Shown: positions 26,028 through 35,131, counted from the stretch's first letter. The stretch: 64,000 nt of DNA from Pseudomonadota bacterium (GCA_018241505.1 JAFEDS010000002.1:1-64000); one strand, 5' to 3'. Notes: generated from the letters alone by a model not told the origin. A program made the numbers and translations.

Positions 26028-26804
26028 ATGTTGCTGATTCCTGCAATCGATCTCCGCAAGGGCCGCATCGTCAGGCTATTCCAAGGCAACTTCGATGCCG
26101 AGACGCGGTATGAGTACCAGCCTCATGAGCTGCTGTTGCGGTATCGGGGGCTAGGTGCGACTTGGCTGCACGTGGTCGATCTGGATGGCGCTAAGGATGG
26201 TGCACTCTCTAACCGGTCGATCATCGTCGCCCTTGCTTCGCAAACGGACGTGCGACTTCAAGTCGGTGGCGGCATAAGGAGCTCCGCCACTATCGATGAC
26301 TTATTTAACCAAGGCGTCAGTCGCGTGGTCATCGGAAGTACAGCCGTCGAGCGTCCTGACGAAGTCAACGAATGGCTCGTTCGCTATGGCCCGGAGCGAG
26401 TGTGTCTCGCATTCGACGTCAAGCTCGACGATGGCAGTGTGCCTCGTGTACGCACGCGAGGTTGGACGGAAGGTACTGCGCTGAGTTTGTGGGACGCCAT
26501 CGCGCGCTTTCCTGCCGATCGCCTCAAACACGTTCTATGTACCGATATCGCACGCGACGGGGCCCTGACGGGACCCAATGTCGATTTGTACCGCGAGGGC
26601 GCGACGCGATTCCCTTACCTGCAGTGGCAAGCGTCAGGGGGTGTACGCAACGCGTCCGATTTGGCGGCACTAGCTGAGACTGGCGTTGCAGGCGCCGTGA
26701 GCGGCAAAGCCTTACTCGAAGAGAGAATCACTTCTCAGGAGCTGCGACCATTCTTGCAAGACGCATCATCCCCTGTCTCGATGTCCGCGACGGCCAGGTC
26801 GTAA
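26028..26804 (+). CDS. hisA: ProFAR isomerase (1-(5-phosphoribosyl)-5-[(phosphoribosylamino)methylideneamino]imidazole-4-carboxamide isomerase)
   Basis: The 258-residue TIM barrel shows the paired HisA catalytic acids: Asp8 in [17 protein letters not shown] and Asp130 in [11 protein letters not shown]. The phosphate-binding loops VGGGIRS and [13 protein letters not shown] are in place. It opens the ProFAR ring (Amadori rearrangement). Its last 55 nt, encoding [14 protein letters not shown] at the end, overlap the start of hisF in another frame, a longer overlap than elsewhere in the operon. Confidence 0.96.
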   Translation: MLLIPAIDLRKGRIVRLFQGNFDAETRYEYQPHELLLRYRGLGATWLHVVDLDGAKDGALSNRSIIVALASQTDVRLQVGGGIRSSATIDDLFNQGVSRVVIGSTAVERPDEVNEWLVRYGPERVCLAFDVKLDDGSVPRVRTRGWTEGTALSLWDAIARFPADRLKHVLCTDIARDGALTGPNVDLYREGATRFPYLQWQASGGVRNASDLAALAETGVAGAVSGKALLEERITSQELRPFLQDASSPVSMSATARS

Positions 26805-27601
26805 AAGGCGTCCGCTTCCGCGACCTCAAGGTCGTGGGCGACATCATGGAGTTGGCGGCGCGCTACCGCGATGAGGGCGCGGACGAACTCGTGTTCTACG
26901 ACATCACTGCCAGCCCACAGGGCCGATCGGTGGATCGTGAGTGGGTGAATCGCGTCGCGCAGGTGCTCGACATTCCATTTTGTATCGCGGGAGGAATCCG
27001 CTCCGTCCAGGACGCGGAGGAAATCCTGAATGCGGGTGCTGAGAAAGTTTCGGTCAATTCACCGGCGTTGGCGAACCCGCCTCTCATTGACGCGCTCAGC
27101 GCTCGATTCGGCGCGCAATGTGTCGTGGTTGGAATCGACAGTCAATTCACCACGGCCGGCTACCGTGCGTACCAGAACAGCGGGGACGCCAAGCGTGCTC
27201 AAGAATCAGGGCGCGACGTTCTTGAGTGGGTGCGAGAGGTTCAGGACCGGGGGGCCGGTGAGATTGTGCTCAACTGCATGGGGAGTGATGGCGTCCGTAA
27301 GGGCTATGACATCGAGCAGTTGCGGAAGGTGCGGGATATTTGTCGAGTGCCGCTAGTAGCGTCGGGGGGTGCGGGCACTGTTGAGCATTTTCGCGATGTG
27401 TTCGCGCACGCACACGTCGACGCTGCGCTGGCCGCGAGCGTGTTTCACAGTGGGGCGATTGTTATTTCGGAGTTGAAGCGCAAGTTGCGGGGAGCGGGGA
27501 TTGAGGTGCGGCCGGCGGGTGCGGGGCACGCGGTTGGCGCCACGGTTGGTCCAGGCGCGGGGTCATCGGCCGCGGTGCCGACCAACGGAGCGGGCTCATG
27601 A
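26750..27601 (+). CDS. hisF: Imidazole glycerol phosphate synthase, cyclase subunit, with an ATT start codon
   Basis: The conserved HisF N-terminus [19 protein letters not shown] is encoded directly after ATT 26750, and the frame from the preceding stop (26677) to that point has no ATG, GTG, TTG or CTG. AGGAG (26737-26741) stands 8 nt before the ATT. With this start the catalytic residues fall on the canonical numbers, Asp11 (CLDV) and Asp130 (VVVGID). The first ordinary start, GTG 26834, would delete 28 residues including Asp11. The product (283 residues) is about 25-30 longer than usual, with a Gly/Ala/Pro-rich tail after EVRPAGAG. HisF cyclises PRFAR with ammonia from HisH. Confidence 0.9.
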   Translation: MLARRIIPCLDVRDGQVVKGVRFRDLKVVGDIMELAARYRDEGADELVFYDITASPQGRSVDREWVNRVAQVLDIPFCIAGGIRSVQDAEEILNAGAEKVSVNSPALANPPLIDALSARFGAQCVVVGIDSQFTTAGYRAYQNSGDAKRAQESGRDVLEWVREVQDRGAGEIVLNCMGSDGVRKGYDIEQLRKVRDICRVPLVASGGAGTVEHFRDVFAHAHVDAALAASVFHSGAIVISELKRKLRGAGIEVRPAGAGHAVGATVGPGAGSSAAVPTNGAGS

Positions 27602-28248
27602 ACGCCGGCACTCCGCTTCGCCTCGCGGATATCGACAGCCTCGACTTCACCAAGTCCGACGGCGGTCTGTTGCCCGCGGTGGTTCAGCACGCCGATACCG
27701 GGGCGGTGCTGATGGTCGGTTATATGAACCGTCAGGCCTTACGCGAAACAATGTCTCGCCAGCACGTTGTCTTCTTCAGCCGGAGCAAGCAGCGCTTGTG
27801 GGAGAAAGGCGAAACTTCAGGTCACTTTCTCGAGCTCGACCAGATTCGCACCGACTGCGATCGGGACGCGCTGTTGGTTACGGCGCGGCCACTTGGGCCC
27901 GTCTGTCACGAAGGGACCGCAACCTGCTTCGGCGATGAGTGCATCACGAAAGGCGAGCGGCTGGCATTTCTCTCGATGCTCGAAGGCGTCATCGAGAAAC
28001 GTATCGTGCAGAGCCCGCAAGGCAGCTACACCGCCCGCCTGTTCGCTGAAGGCCCTAAGCGAATTGCGCAGAAGGTCGGTGAAGAAGGCCTCGAGGTGGC
28101 GCTGGCCGCTGTTGCGGAGACTAATGACAAAGTGGTGTCGGAATCGGCGGACCTCATTTTCCACTTGCTCGTGCTTTTGCGCAGCCGAGGGCTGTCATTT
28201 GAGAGCGTGATCGCCGAGCTACAATCGCGGCATGCCACTAAGCCGTAA
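27598..28248 (+). CDS. hisI: Bifunctional phosphoribosyl-AMP cyclohydrolase/phosphoribosyl-ATP pyrophosphatase
   Basis: The 216-residue HisIE fusion has the PRA-CH domain (about 1-118) with metal/zinc Cys residues in [11 protein letters not shown] and [15 protein letters not shown], and the PRA-PH domain (about 120-216) with [20 protein letters not shown] and [13 protein letters not shown]. It catalyses steps two and three of histidine synthesis. It starts in an ATGA overlap with hisF and closes the operon; the next 240 nt are noncoding. Confidence 0.96.
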   Translation: MNAGTPLRLADIDSLDFTKSDGGLLPAVVQHADTGAVLMVGYMNRQALRETMSRQHVVFFSRSKQRLWEKGETSGHFLELDQIRTDCDRDALLVTARPLGPVCHEGTATCFGDECITKGERLAFLSMLEGVIEKRIVQSPQGSYTARLFAEGPKRIAQKVGEEGLEVALAAVAETNDKVVSESADLIFHLLVLLRSRGLSFESVIAELQSRHATKP

Positions 28249-28336
28249 GCAACATGCGGTGATTCGCAACGGCGAATTCGACGTTGCAATTCGAGCGTAG
28301 CCACAGACGCATTACAACGCACGGTCCGACGCAAAA

Positions 28337-28381
28337 GTCAACAAATAATTGTTGACTCAGCACGCGAGCGCGTCCTAACAT
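28337..28381 (+). promoter_or_regulatory. Candidate promoter with overlapping inverted repeat for the NYN gene
   Basis: GTCAACAA (28337-28344) and TTGTTGAC (28349-28356) form a perfect 8-bp inverted repeat with a 4-nt centre. The right arm merges with a -35 box TTGACT (28352-28357), and TAACAT (28376-28381) lies 18 nt downstream as a -10 box. A repressor on the repeat would cover the -35. The rest of the 28249-28485 gap holds no gene. Confidence 0.45.
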
Positions 28382-28420
28382 CCTTCCCGCAGGCCGCCAC
28401 ATCCGTAGGGCGGGTACAAA

Positions 28421-28459
28421 AAACCCACCACCCAAGGAATTCTTGACGTGGTGGGGTTT
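28421..28459. terminator. Bidirectional hairpin between the his operon and the NYN gene
   Basis: AAACCCACCAC (28421-28431) pairs with GTGGTGGGGTTT (28448-28459), one G bulged. On the plus strand only TTTGTTC follows; on the minus strand six T residues follow, so the structure is stronger in that direction. On the plus strand it could end his transcripts or attenuate the downstream NYN gene, since it lies after the candidate promoter. Confidence 0.6.
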
Positions 28460-28485
28460 GTTCAAATCTCATTTCATCCTCTTCT

Positions 28486-29117
28486 ATGAAAAAGGTCGCA
28501 ATCCTTATTGATGGGGAGTTTTTCTCCATTGCACTTCGCCACGAACTGCGCCAGCAGCACAGACCGACGGCCGCGAAGACTTATCAGCATGCCCGTGGGT
28601 AGCAGATCCCACAACCGAGGAAATATGGCGGATCTTCTATTACGATTCACACTCCTCCACTGCTCGCGCTTGGCATCCGGTCACGCGAGAGCTAATCAAC
28701 CTCGCCAATAGCGGCTCCGCGAGAGCTCGCACTCAATTCTTGAATGAGTTGGGCCAGATGAACCTGGTTGCGCTTCGCTGCGGACAGACTCGCTCCCGAG
28801 GGTGGCATTTGTCTGAAGCGTATTTGCGTCAGTTGACGCACGGTGAATTGCGGCGTCCGAAAGCGGAGGACTATGAGTTACGCTTCGAACAAAAAGGTGT
28901 TGATATGCGCATCGGCATCGATGTCGCAACACTGGCGCTCAATCGCCACGTGGACCGAATCATCGTCGCAACCAACGACACCGACCTCATCCCAGCCCTC
29001 AAGCTCGCGAGACGCTCTGGTATCCAGGTGGTCATCGCCCAAATCGGATCCTTTAACCTCCACCGCGACCTCGTGGAGGACGCAGACTTCAGGCGCCACT
29101 ATCCTGTCGCCGCCTAG
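28486..29117 (+). pseudogene. NYN domain (LabA/DUF88-like) protein gene with a frameshift
   Basis: ATG 28486 opens a frame MKKVAILIDGEFFSIALRH that matches the start of NYN/PIN-like putative RNases, but it ends at TAG 28600-28602 after QHARG. The rest of the protein continues one base back, from GTA 28599 (VADPTTEEIWRIFYYDS...) to the stop at 29117, with the conserved NDTDLIPALKLARRSGIQVV segment. Joined, the two parts give about 210 residues, the normal length, with acidic residues of the active site (IDGEF, GIDVAT, TNDTD) kept. No classical slippery heptamer is present at the junction, so a single-base indel or a sequencing error is the simplest explanation. Confidence 0.8.
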
Positions 29118-29176
29118 GTTGAAAATAGCTCCCATGGTGTGTTGTGAGAATCACCGCCACCTTGTAGATTGCAAAC

Positions 29177-29614
29177 ATGACTCTCAAACGAATGGACAAC
29201 GTAGGAATTGTCGTCGACGACCTCGACGCGACGATCGTCTTCTTTCGTGAGCTCGGCCTCGATCTCGAGGGACGGGCAATGGTCGAGGGAGAATGGGCTG
29301 GACGTGTCACTGGACTCGATGATCAGCGCGTCGAGATTGCCATGATGCGCACGCCGGACGGGCACGGCCGACTCGAGCTCTCCCGGTTTCTCTCGCCGCC
29401 TGCCGTCGCGGATCACCGGAACGCTCCAGTGAACGCCCTGGGCTACCTACGCGTCATGTTCGCCGTGGACGACATCGACGAAACGCTCGAGCGGCTTCGC
29501 AAGCGCGGCGCGCAGCTCGTGGGGGAAGTTGTTCAGTATCAGGACGCGTATCGGCTTTGCTACATCCGCGGCCCTGGAGGCATTCTCATCGGACTCGCTC
29601 AAGAGCTCAAATGA
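29177..29614 (+). CDS. VOC family (glyoxalase/bleomycin resistance-like) protein
   Basis: This 145-residue protein folds as a vicinal oxygen chelate domain: MDNVGIVVDDLDATIVFFRE at the N-terminus, and the second half with GYLRVMFAVDDIDETLERLR and YIRGPGGILIGLAQEL. A metal-binding pattern of His/Glu residues is only partly recognisable, so the reaction is unknown. It stands alone, 59 nt after the NYN gene. I see no strong ribosome-binding site before ATG 29177. Confidence 0.85.
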   Translation: MTLKRMDNVGIVVDDLDATIVFFRELGLDLEGRAMVEGEWAGRVTGLDDQRVEIAMMRTPDGHGRLELSRFLSPPAVADHRNAPVNALGYLRVMFAVDDIDETLERLRKRGAQLVGEVVQYQDAYRLCYIRGPGGILIGLAQELK

Positions 29615-29645
29615 GGATCGGCAAGCTCGAGCGCTTGTTGGCGCT

Positions 29646-30185
29646 CTAGCGAGGCGATAGCGCGTTGGCTTTTTGTTCCGCCGAGGCGGCCTCTTCGTTG
29701 CGCCGTCTGGAGCGGAGCGAGTCGGCGATGAGCCGCCACGCAGACGCTTGCGCCTGTGCATCGCCGGCGGCAAGCGCTAACGCCTTGTGACCCATGGCGT
29801 CCGCCTGGCTGTAGTCACCCGCGGTGTAGCGAACGCGGCCGAGCTCAATCCACAGTAGTGGATTGTCCGGCTCGATGCGCATCGCGCGTTCAATGGTCGC
29901 GGCGGCGAGACCGAAGTCTCCTCCGGTCATCTGCTTATGTGACTGCGCGACCAGCGCCGTCGAGGCGGGGCCCAGACGATATTGCTTTGGCGCCGGACGC
30001 GCTGGCGCTTCCGCCGGAGGTGGAGGCACGTTAGGCGTTGAAGGCGCGGGTTGCGCGGTGCCTGGAGCGTTGGGATTCGCGGGCGTCGCGGACGGAGGCG
30101 TCGAGAAATCGGGCGGCGGTTCGCGTAGTGACGAACACGCGGCGAGCACGACCATCGCGGCAACCAACAGTGAATTTCGAATCAG
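29646..30185 (-). CDS. TPR-containing lipoprotein downstream of PBP1B
   Basis: The protein carries a lipobox (VVLAAC, then SSLREPPP) and so should be lipid-anchored in the periplasm. A Pro/Ala-rich linker follows, then TPR-like helices such as MTGGDFGLAAATIERAMRIE and LWIELGRVRYTAGDYSQADA. The start is uncertain. TTG 30167 gives a signal peptide without positive charge; CTG 30185, with AGGGG 8 nt upstream, adds IRNSLL with an Arg and is preferred here (179 residues). The gene lies 52 nt downstream of mrcB on the same strand, so a role with that peptidoglycan synthase is plausible but unproven. Confidence 0.72.
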   Translation of the reverse strand: MIRNSLLVAAMVVLAACSSLREPPPDFSTPPSATPANPNAPGTAQPAPSTPNVPPPPAEAPARPAPKQYRLGPASTALVAQSHKQMTGGDFGLAAATIERAMRIEPDNPLLWIELGRVRYTAGDYSQADAMGHKALALAAGDAQAQASAWRLIADSLRSRRRNEEAASAEQKANALSPR

Positions 30186-30236
30186 AATCGTGTCCCCTGT
30201 ACGTCACCCGACGGCCGCATCGGGTGCTATGTAATC

Positions 30237-32534
30237 TCAATGCACGAGATCGCGCAACCACTCCCCCGCGCGCTTGACGATTTCCCCAATCCCTTTGCTC
30301 TCGTCATTCTTCGCGACACATTGGGGCGCGAGGGGAATCTGTGTTCCGACCGGCACCGCAATGGGGGCCGAGTCATTCGAAGCGCAACCGGCCTCCACCT
30401 GCAGACCCGTCGGAAAATCGATCCAGGTTTCTGCAAGCGACTCCGGCATCGGAGCATTCCATGACGAGGTGCCGAGCCCGGCCATGAGCCGCGCCCACAC
30501 GGGCAGAGCGCCGGAGGAACCGGTGAAGCCGGTGGGCATGTTTCCGTCGTAGCCAACCCAGACCACGACCACATTCGAGCCGGAGAATCCGGCGAACCAG
30601 TTGTCGCGATATTCGGAGGATGTGCCGGACTTACCGGCCACCACAAGGTTCGCCGGCAGCACGGACTTAGCCGGCTTGCCGGTGCCGCGTACCATCACCT
30701 GCTCCATCATCCGGTCGACCTGGTAGATGTTCTCAGGTGTTGCGACCGACGTGACATCGAGCGGGAATGCCCGGATCTTCTTGCCGTCGTCACTGATGAC
30801 GGCACGCACAGCACGCAGCGATGTCCTGAAGCCACCGTTCGCCAGGCCGTTGTACATCTGTGCGACTTCGAGCGGCGTCGCATCGACCGTACCGAGCAAC
30901 ATTGACGGGACGATTGAAGGCGCACGAGGCAATCCGAAACGCTGCAGTGTCTCTGCAATCTTCGGCAACCCAACATCCATGCCGACATTGATGGTGGCCA
31001 GATTCAACGACTCTGCCAGGGCACGCACCACCGGGACCGGCCCGTTCGCTGTTTTGTTGAAATTCTCGGGCTCCCAGTATTTGCCATTCATCAACTTGAT
31101 GCTGACCGGTGCGTCCTGCACGATCGTCGCCGCGTTGTAGCGACCTGTCTCCAGGGCCGTAAGATAGATGAATGGCTTTACCAGCGACCCGATCTGGCGC
31201 CGGGCATCCAGGGCCCGGTTGAAACCGTCGTAGCCGACGTTGCGGCTGCCGACAATGGCAATGACATCGCCACTTTGTGACGAGGTGACCACGACAGCGC
31301 CTTCGAGCTTGGCGTCGGGATATTTGTGCGCGTGGTCCAACCGCTCCAACTCGCGCTCGAGAGCCCGCTCGGCCTGGTCCTGGGCACGCGGCTCGAGGCT
31401 CGTGTAGATCCGCAGGCCTTCCCGGGTCAGATCCTCGTTACGATAGTCGCGACGCAGCGTGCGCCGCACGAAATCCAGGTACGCGGGATAATAGGTTCCG
31501 CCGGGTTTGGGGGTAACTCCCAAGGGCTTGCGCATGGCAGCCTCTGCATCCGCCTGTTTGATCACTCCGCGTTCCACCATGAGGCGCAACACCAGATCGC
31601 GGCGGGTGCGCGCACGGTCGGGGTGGCGCCGCGGATCGTAGTAAGACGGGCCGCGAACAATGGACACCAGCAGGGCGACTTCCGACAGATCCAGCTCCGA
31701 AAGGGCCTTGCCGAAGTAGAACTGGCTGGCGAGCCCGAAGCCATGGATGGCACGGTCGCCATCCTGCCCGAGGAAGATCTCATTGATGTAGGCGTTCATG
31801 AGATCGGCCTTGCTGAAATGGGCTTCGAGCGCCACGGCCATGATCATTTCGCGGATCTTCCGACTTGCCGTCCGCCGCGAGTCGAGGAAGTAGTTTTTGA
31901 CGAGCTGTTGAGTGAGCGTGCTGCCGCCCTGTTCGATCTGGCCGGCGCGCACGTTAGTCCACATCGCACGCGCAATCCCGACCGGATCGACACCGTGATG
32001 ATGGTAGAAATTGCGATCTTCGACCGCCGCGAGCGCGGCCGGCAGGAGCGCCGGTACCTGCTGAGGTGTCACGATGATGCGATCTTCACCGTGAGTGGGG
32101 AAAATGCTGCCAATGAGCTCGGGCTCGAGACGGAAAATCGCTACGTCCTTGCCCGCGCTGTCGCGCAGCGACTCGATGCCCGCCCCGTTCAGGTTGATGG
32201 TCAGGATGGAGGCGGGACGGGCCTCATCGGCAAAGTTCGCGGGCCGCAGCGCCACATCGATGCGAGTGCCCTGCTCGCGATAACTGCCGGGATGCTCGAG
32301 GCGATCGACGCGCCGGTACTGGAGCCGCTGCAGCTCGTGCTCCACGTCCGCCTGTAACAACGGCAGACCCGCATAGAGCTCCTGGGGAGCCGCATAAATT
32401 TGGGCGGGCACCGTCCAGCGCCGCCCCTCGAACTGATGCGTGACATCCCTATCGATATAAATGTAGTACCCGACTGCCGCCAACACCACGATGGCGACCG
32501 CACCGAGCACGGTCCGCCAGAAAAACCTTCGCAA
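30237..32534 (-). CDS. mrcB: Penicillin-binding protein 1B, bifunctional transglycosylase/transpeptidase
   Basis: A 765-residue class A PBP. It has a membrane anchor near residues 8-27, a UB2H-like domain (about 50-135), the GT51 transglycosylase domain with the catalytic Glu172 in AAVEDRNFYHHHGVDPVG, and a transpeptidase domain with S450-x-x-K (IGSLVKPFIYL), SLN (LAESLNLATIN) and KSG (VAGKSGTSSEYRDNW). It builds peptidoglycan in the periplasm. The frame opens at TTG 32534; a CTG at 32549 with GGAG 8 nt upstream would add KRGKL and is a real alternative. It follows lysAC, which makes lysine and meso-diaminopimelate metabolism enzymes, by 11 nt. Confidence 0.95.
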   Translation of the reverse strand: MRRFFWRTVLGAVAIVVLAAVGYYIYIDRDVTHQFEGRRWTVPAQIYAAPQELYAGLPLLQADVEHELQRLQYRRVDRLEHPGSYREQGTRIDVALRPANFADEARPASILTINLNGAGIESLRDSAGKDVAIFRLEPELIGSIFPTHGEDRIIVTPQQVPALLPAALAAVEDRNFYHHHGVDPVGIARAMWTNVRAGQIEQGGSTLTQQLVKNYFLDSRRTASRKIREMIMAVALEAHFSKADLMNAYINEIFLGQDGDRAIHGFGLASQFYFGKALSELDLSEVALLVSIVRGPSYYDPRRHPDRARTRRDLVLRLMVERGVIKQADAEAAMRKPLGVTPKPGGTYYPAYLDFVRRTLRRDYRNEDLTREGLRIYTSLEPRAQDQAERALERELERLDHAHKYPDAKLEGAVVVTSSQSGDVIAIVGSRNVGYDGFNRALDARRQIGSLVKPFIYLTALETGRYNAATIVQDAPVSIKLMNGKYWEPENFNKTANGPVPVVRALAESLNLATINVGMDVGLPKIAETLQRFGLPRAPSIVPSMLLGTVDATPLEVAQMYNGLANGGFRTSLRAVRAVISDDGKKIRAFPLDVTSVATPENIYQVDRMMEQVMVRGTGKPAKSVLPANLVVAGKSGTSSEYRDNWFAGFSGSNVVVVWVGYDGNMPTGFTGSSGALPVWARLMAGLGTSSWNAPMPESLAETWIDFPTGLQVEAGCASNDSAPIAVPVGTQIPLAPQCVAKNDESKGIGEIVKRAGEWLRDLVH

Positions 32535-32545
32535 CTTGCCGCGCT

Positions 32546-35131
32546 TCAGAGGTACAGCTCCACCGCCGGGTCACGAAGATTGTAGTGCGAGCTCATGGCA
32601 AATCCATATGCCCCCGCGTTGGCAATCAGAAGTACATCACCCTCTTTGGTGGGCGCCAGCAGCCGGTCGTGGCCGAGCACATCGGCGCTCTCGCAGATCG
32701 GGCCTACCACATTGACCAACTCAGTCGGGTGCTCGTCCGCACGAGTGAAGTTCACAATCTCATGGAAGGCGCCGTACAGGGCCGGGCGAATCAACGAGTT
32801 CATGCCGGTGGCGACACCCACATAGCGAACTTCGCCTTTGGACTTCAACTGCGTCACGCGAGCCAGCAGCACGCCGGCGGATGCGACCAGGTACCGCCCG
32901 GGCTCCATCCAGAACTCGAGATTCGGATGCTCGGCGCGGACGGCCAACAACAAGGTGTCGAGCTTCTGCAAGTCGATGCCAGGCTGATCGCTGCGCTCCG
33001 GCACCCCGAGGCCGCCGCCAACGTCAATGACCTTTACGTCCGTGAAGTGTTGCGCAATGTCGGCCAGTTGGCGCGCCTGGTGCTCCCAGTTGGTGACATC
33101 GAATATGCCGCTGCCCACGTGGGCCTGCAGGCCGACGATGCGAACCCCGATTTCCTGAGAATGGCGCAGGAATTGTTTGAGCTCGGCTACCGGCACACCG
33201 AACTTCGAATGCGCGCCGGCCGTCCGAACGTGGTGATGATGGCCGCGCCCCACTCCGGTGTCGATGCGGGCGAAGATTTCACGATTGCGGAACAAGTCGG
33301 GCCAAGCGGTCAGTGCGTAGAGATTGTCGACCGTAACACGCACGCCGCGCTCAAACGCCCAGGCATACTCATCGCGGGGCGCGAAGTTCGGAGTGAAAAG
33401 AATTCTCGCCGGATCGAGACCCGGGAAGAGTTGCATGGCGCGCTCGACTTCGCCGCGCGAGACGCACTCCAGGTCCACACCTTCGGCATGGATCGTCTTC
33501 AGCACCTCGGGGCTCGAGTTGGCCTTCATCGAGTAGTGGACACGGCCCAATGACTTCATCGCACGCAATGAGCGTGCAGCCATCTTGATACTCTCGAGGT
33601 CGTAAACGAACGCTGAACCCCGATCGCCGAGGACTTGCAGGACCTGGGGCCGCTTCTGCCGCCACCAGGGGATCGTTCGTTCGCCGGCGTCCTTGGGCTT
33701 CACGAAAATCTGCTCCCACGTCGGTCCGAGCACCGGGTCACCCGGCACCGGGCGGATCAGCAGCTCGTGCAACTGCTCGACGAGCCGATCGCCCTGGTTC
33801 TCATCGACCACGAAGGTGAAATTCAGGTCATTGGCCGCCTGGCTGACCAGGTAGATTTTCTGCTCTTCAAAAAACTCGAAGGCATCGCCGAGCTGGTGGA
33901 GGATCGCGCGGATATTGCGTCCCACGAGGCTCACCGATGCACAGGGGCCGATCACCTGCACACGGCACAGTCGCGACAAGTCAGTCACGAGCGCACTGAG
34001 CAGAGTGTTGTCCAATGTGTTGGCGGCGGGATCGAGCGACACAGTGACGTTGGTTTCGGAAGTCGAAACGAGGTCGACCGACATGCCATGCGTCTTGAAA
34101 ACCTGGAAGGCATCCGCGAGGAAACCCACCTGGTGCCACATACCCGGGCTCTCCAGCGAGACCAGGGTGATGCCCTTTTTGGTGCACACCGCTTTGACCT
34201 GTGCACCGCCCTCGCCGCCTTCGGCACTCAGCACGGTGCCGAGCAGATCAGGCGCTTGCGTCGCGTACACATGGAGCGGAATCCGGTACTGCCGAGCCGG
34301 CAGAATGCAACGCGGATGCAGCACCTTTGCGCCGCTGGTCGCAATTTCCTGGGCCTCATCGTAGTGCAGGTTGCGCAGGAGGCGCGCAGTCGGGGTCGAG
34401 CGCGGATTGGCGCTGAACATACCGGGCACGTCCGTCCAGATCTCCAGGCGCTGTGCCCGAATTTTCGCGGCAAAGTACGCGCCCGACGTGTCCGAGCCAC
34501 CACGGCCCAACAACACAGTGTTGCCGTCGTCGTCGCTGGCGATGAAGCCTTGCGTGATGACCACGGGTGCCATCGAATCCAACCGCGCTTCGAGGGCGCC
34601 ATCCGGCCGGAAATCGCAAGTGGCCGACAGAATGCTCGACTTGGAGTTGGCGCCGCGCCGCTCTTCGGCCTTCAACATGACCCGGGCATCGGCCCAGTCA
34701 ACCTGGAGGCCCTGGCTGCGCAGAAAGCGCGACCCGAGCTCAGTTGCCATCAGCTCACCGGTCGACATCACGCGAGCGCGGGTGCGGTCGCTGACCTCAC
34801 CTACCAACGCAACACCGGCGGCAATGTGCCGGAGCTCCGCCAGGTAGCGCTCTACTTCGGGGCCGATGGGAATACCCAGCTCGTCAGCCAGGCGCGCATG
34901 ACGCTCTTCAATGGCGCGCATCTCCGATTCATGCTTTTGCGCGAGCGCTGCATCGAGCAGCTTTTCCAGGCGATCGGTGATGCCGGTAACGGCGGAGTGG
35001 ACAATCAACACGCGAGCGCCGGAATCGAGACGATCGCGAGCTACTTTGGCAATGTTGCGCCAGTTGGCGAGCGACGAAACGCTCGTGCCACCGAACTTGA
35101 GAACAATCCACGCTGAGGGCGTGCGCGTCAC
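32546..35131 (-). CDS. Bifunctional aspartate kinase/diaminopimelate decarboxylase
   Basis: The 861-residue fusion joins an aspartokinase (about 8-295, VLKFGGTSVSSLANWRN, then GRGGSDTSGAYFAAK), ACT regulatory domains (about 320-470) and a PLP-dependent diaminopimelate decarboxylase (about 490-861; Schiff-base Lys in VHYSMKANSSPEV, cofactor loop VIDVGGGLGVP, and CESADVLGHDRL). It covers the first and last steps of lysine synthesis. Such LysAC fusions are known in Xanthomonas and relatives. The start is GTG 35131 with GAGG upstream. It precedes mrcB by 11 nt, linking lysine/DAP metabolism to cell-wall synthesis. Confidence 0.95.
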   Translation of the reverse strand: MTRTPSAWIVLKFGGTSVSSLANWRNIAKVARDRLDSGARVLIVHSAVTGITDRLEKLLDAALAQKHESEMRAIEERHARLADELGIPIGPEVERYLAELRHIAAGVALVGEVSDRTRARVMSTGELMATELGSRFLRSQGLQVDWADARVMLKAEERRGANSKSSILSATCDFRPDGALEARLDSMAPVVITQGFIASDDDGNTVLLGRGGSDTSGAYFAAKIRAQRLEIWTDVPGMFSANPRSTPTARLLRNLHYDEAQEIATSGAKVLHPRCILPARQYRIPLHVYATQAPDLLGTVLSAEGGEGGAQVKAVCTKKGITLVSLESPGMWHQVGFLADAFQVFKTHGMSVDLVSTSETNVTVSLDPAANTLDNTLLSALVTDLSRLCRVQVIGPCASVSLVGRNIRAILHQLGDAFEFFEEQKIYLVSQAANDLNFTFVVDENQGDRLVEQLHELLIRPVPGDPVLGPTWEQIFVKPKDAGERTIPWWRQKRPQVLQVLGDRGSAFVYDLESIKMAARSLRAMKSLGRVHYSMKANSSPEVLKTIHAEGVDLECVSRGEVERAMQLFPGLDPARILFTPNFAPRDEYAWAFERGVRVTVDNLYALTAWPDLFRNREIFARIDTGVGRGHHHHVRTAGAHSKFGVPVAELKQFLRHSQEIGVRIVGLQAHVGSGIFDVTNWEHQARQLADIAQHFTDVKVIDVGGGLGVPERSDQPGIDLQKLDTLLLAVRAEHPNLEFWMEPGRYLVASAGVLLARVTQLKSKGEVRYVGVATGMNSLIRPALYGAFHEIVNFTRADEHPTELVNVVGPICESADVLGHDRLLAPTKEGDVLLIANAGAYGFAMSSHYNLRDPAVELYL

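Noticed and set aside
26834-27601. hisF starting at GTG 26834
   Set aside because: This start removes the conserved N-terminus and catalytic Asp11; ATT 26750 with AGGAG fits far better.
28598-28602. Programmed -1 frameshifting in the NYN gene
   Set aside because: No slippery heptamer or downstream pseudoknot was recognised, so a mutation or sequencing error is the simpler reading; kept as a pseudogene.
33635-35116. Plus-strand frame of 493 residues opposite lysAC
   Set aside because: Antisense to the aspartate kinase domain; composition is that of a shadow frame.
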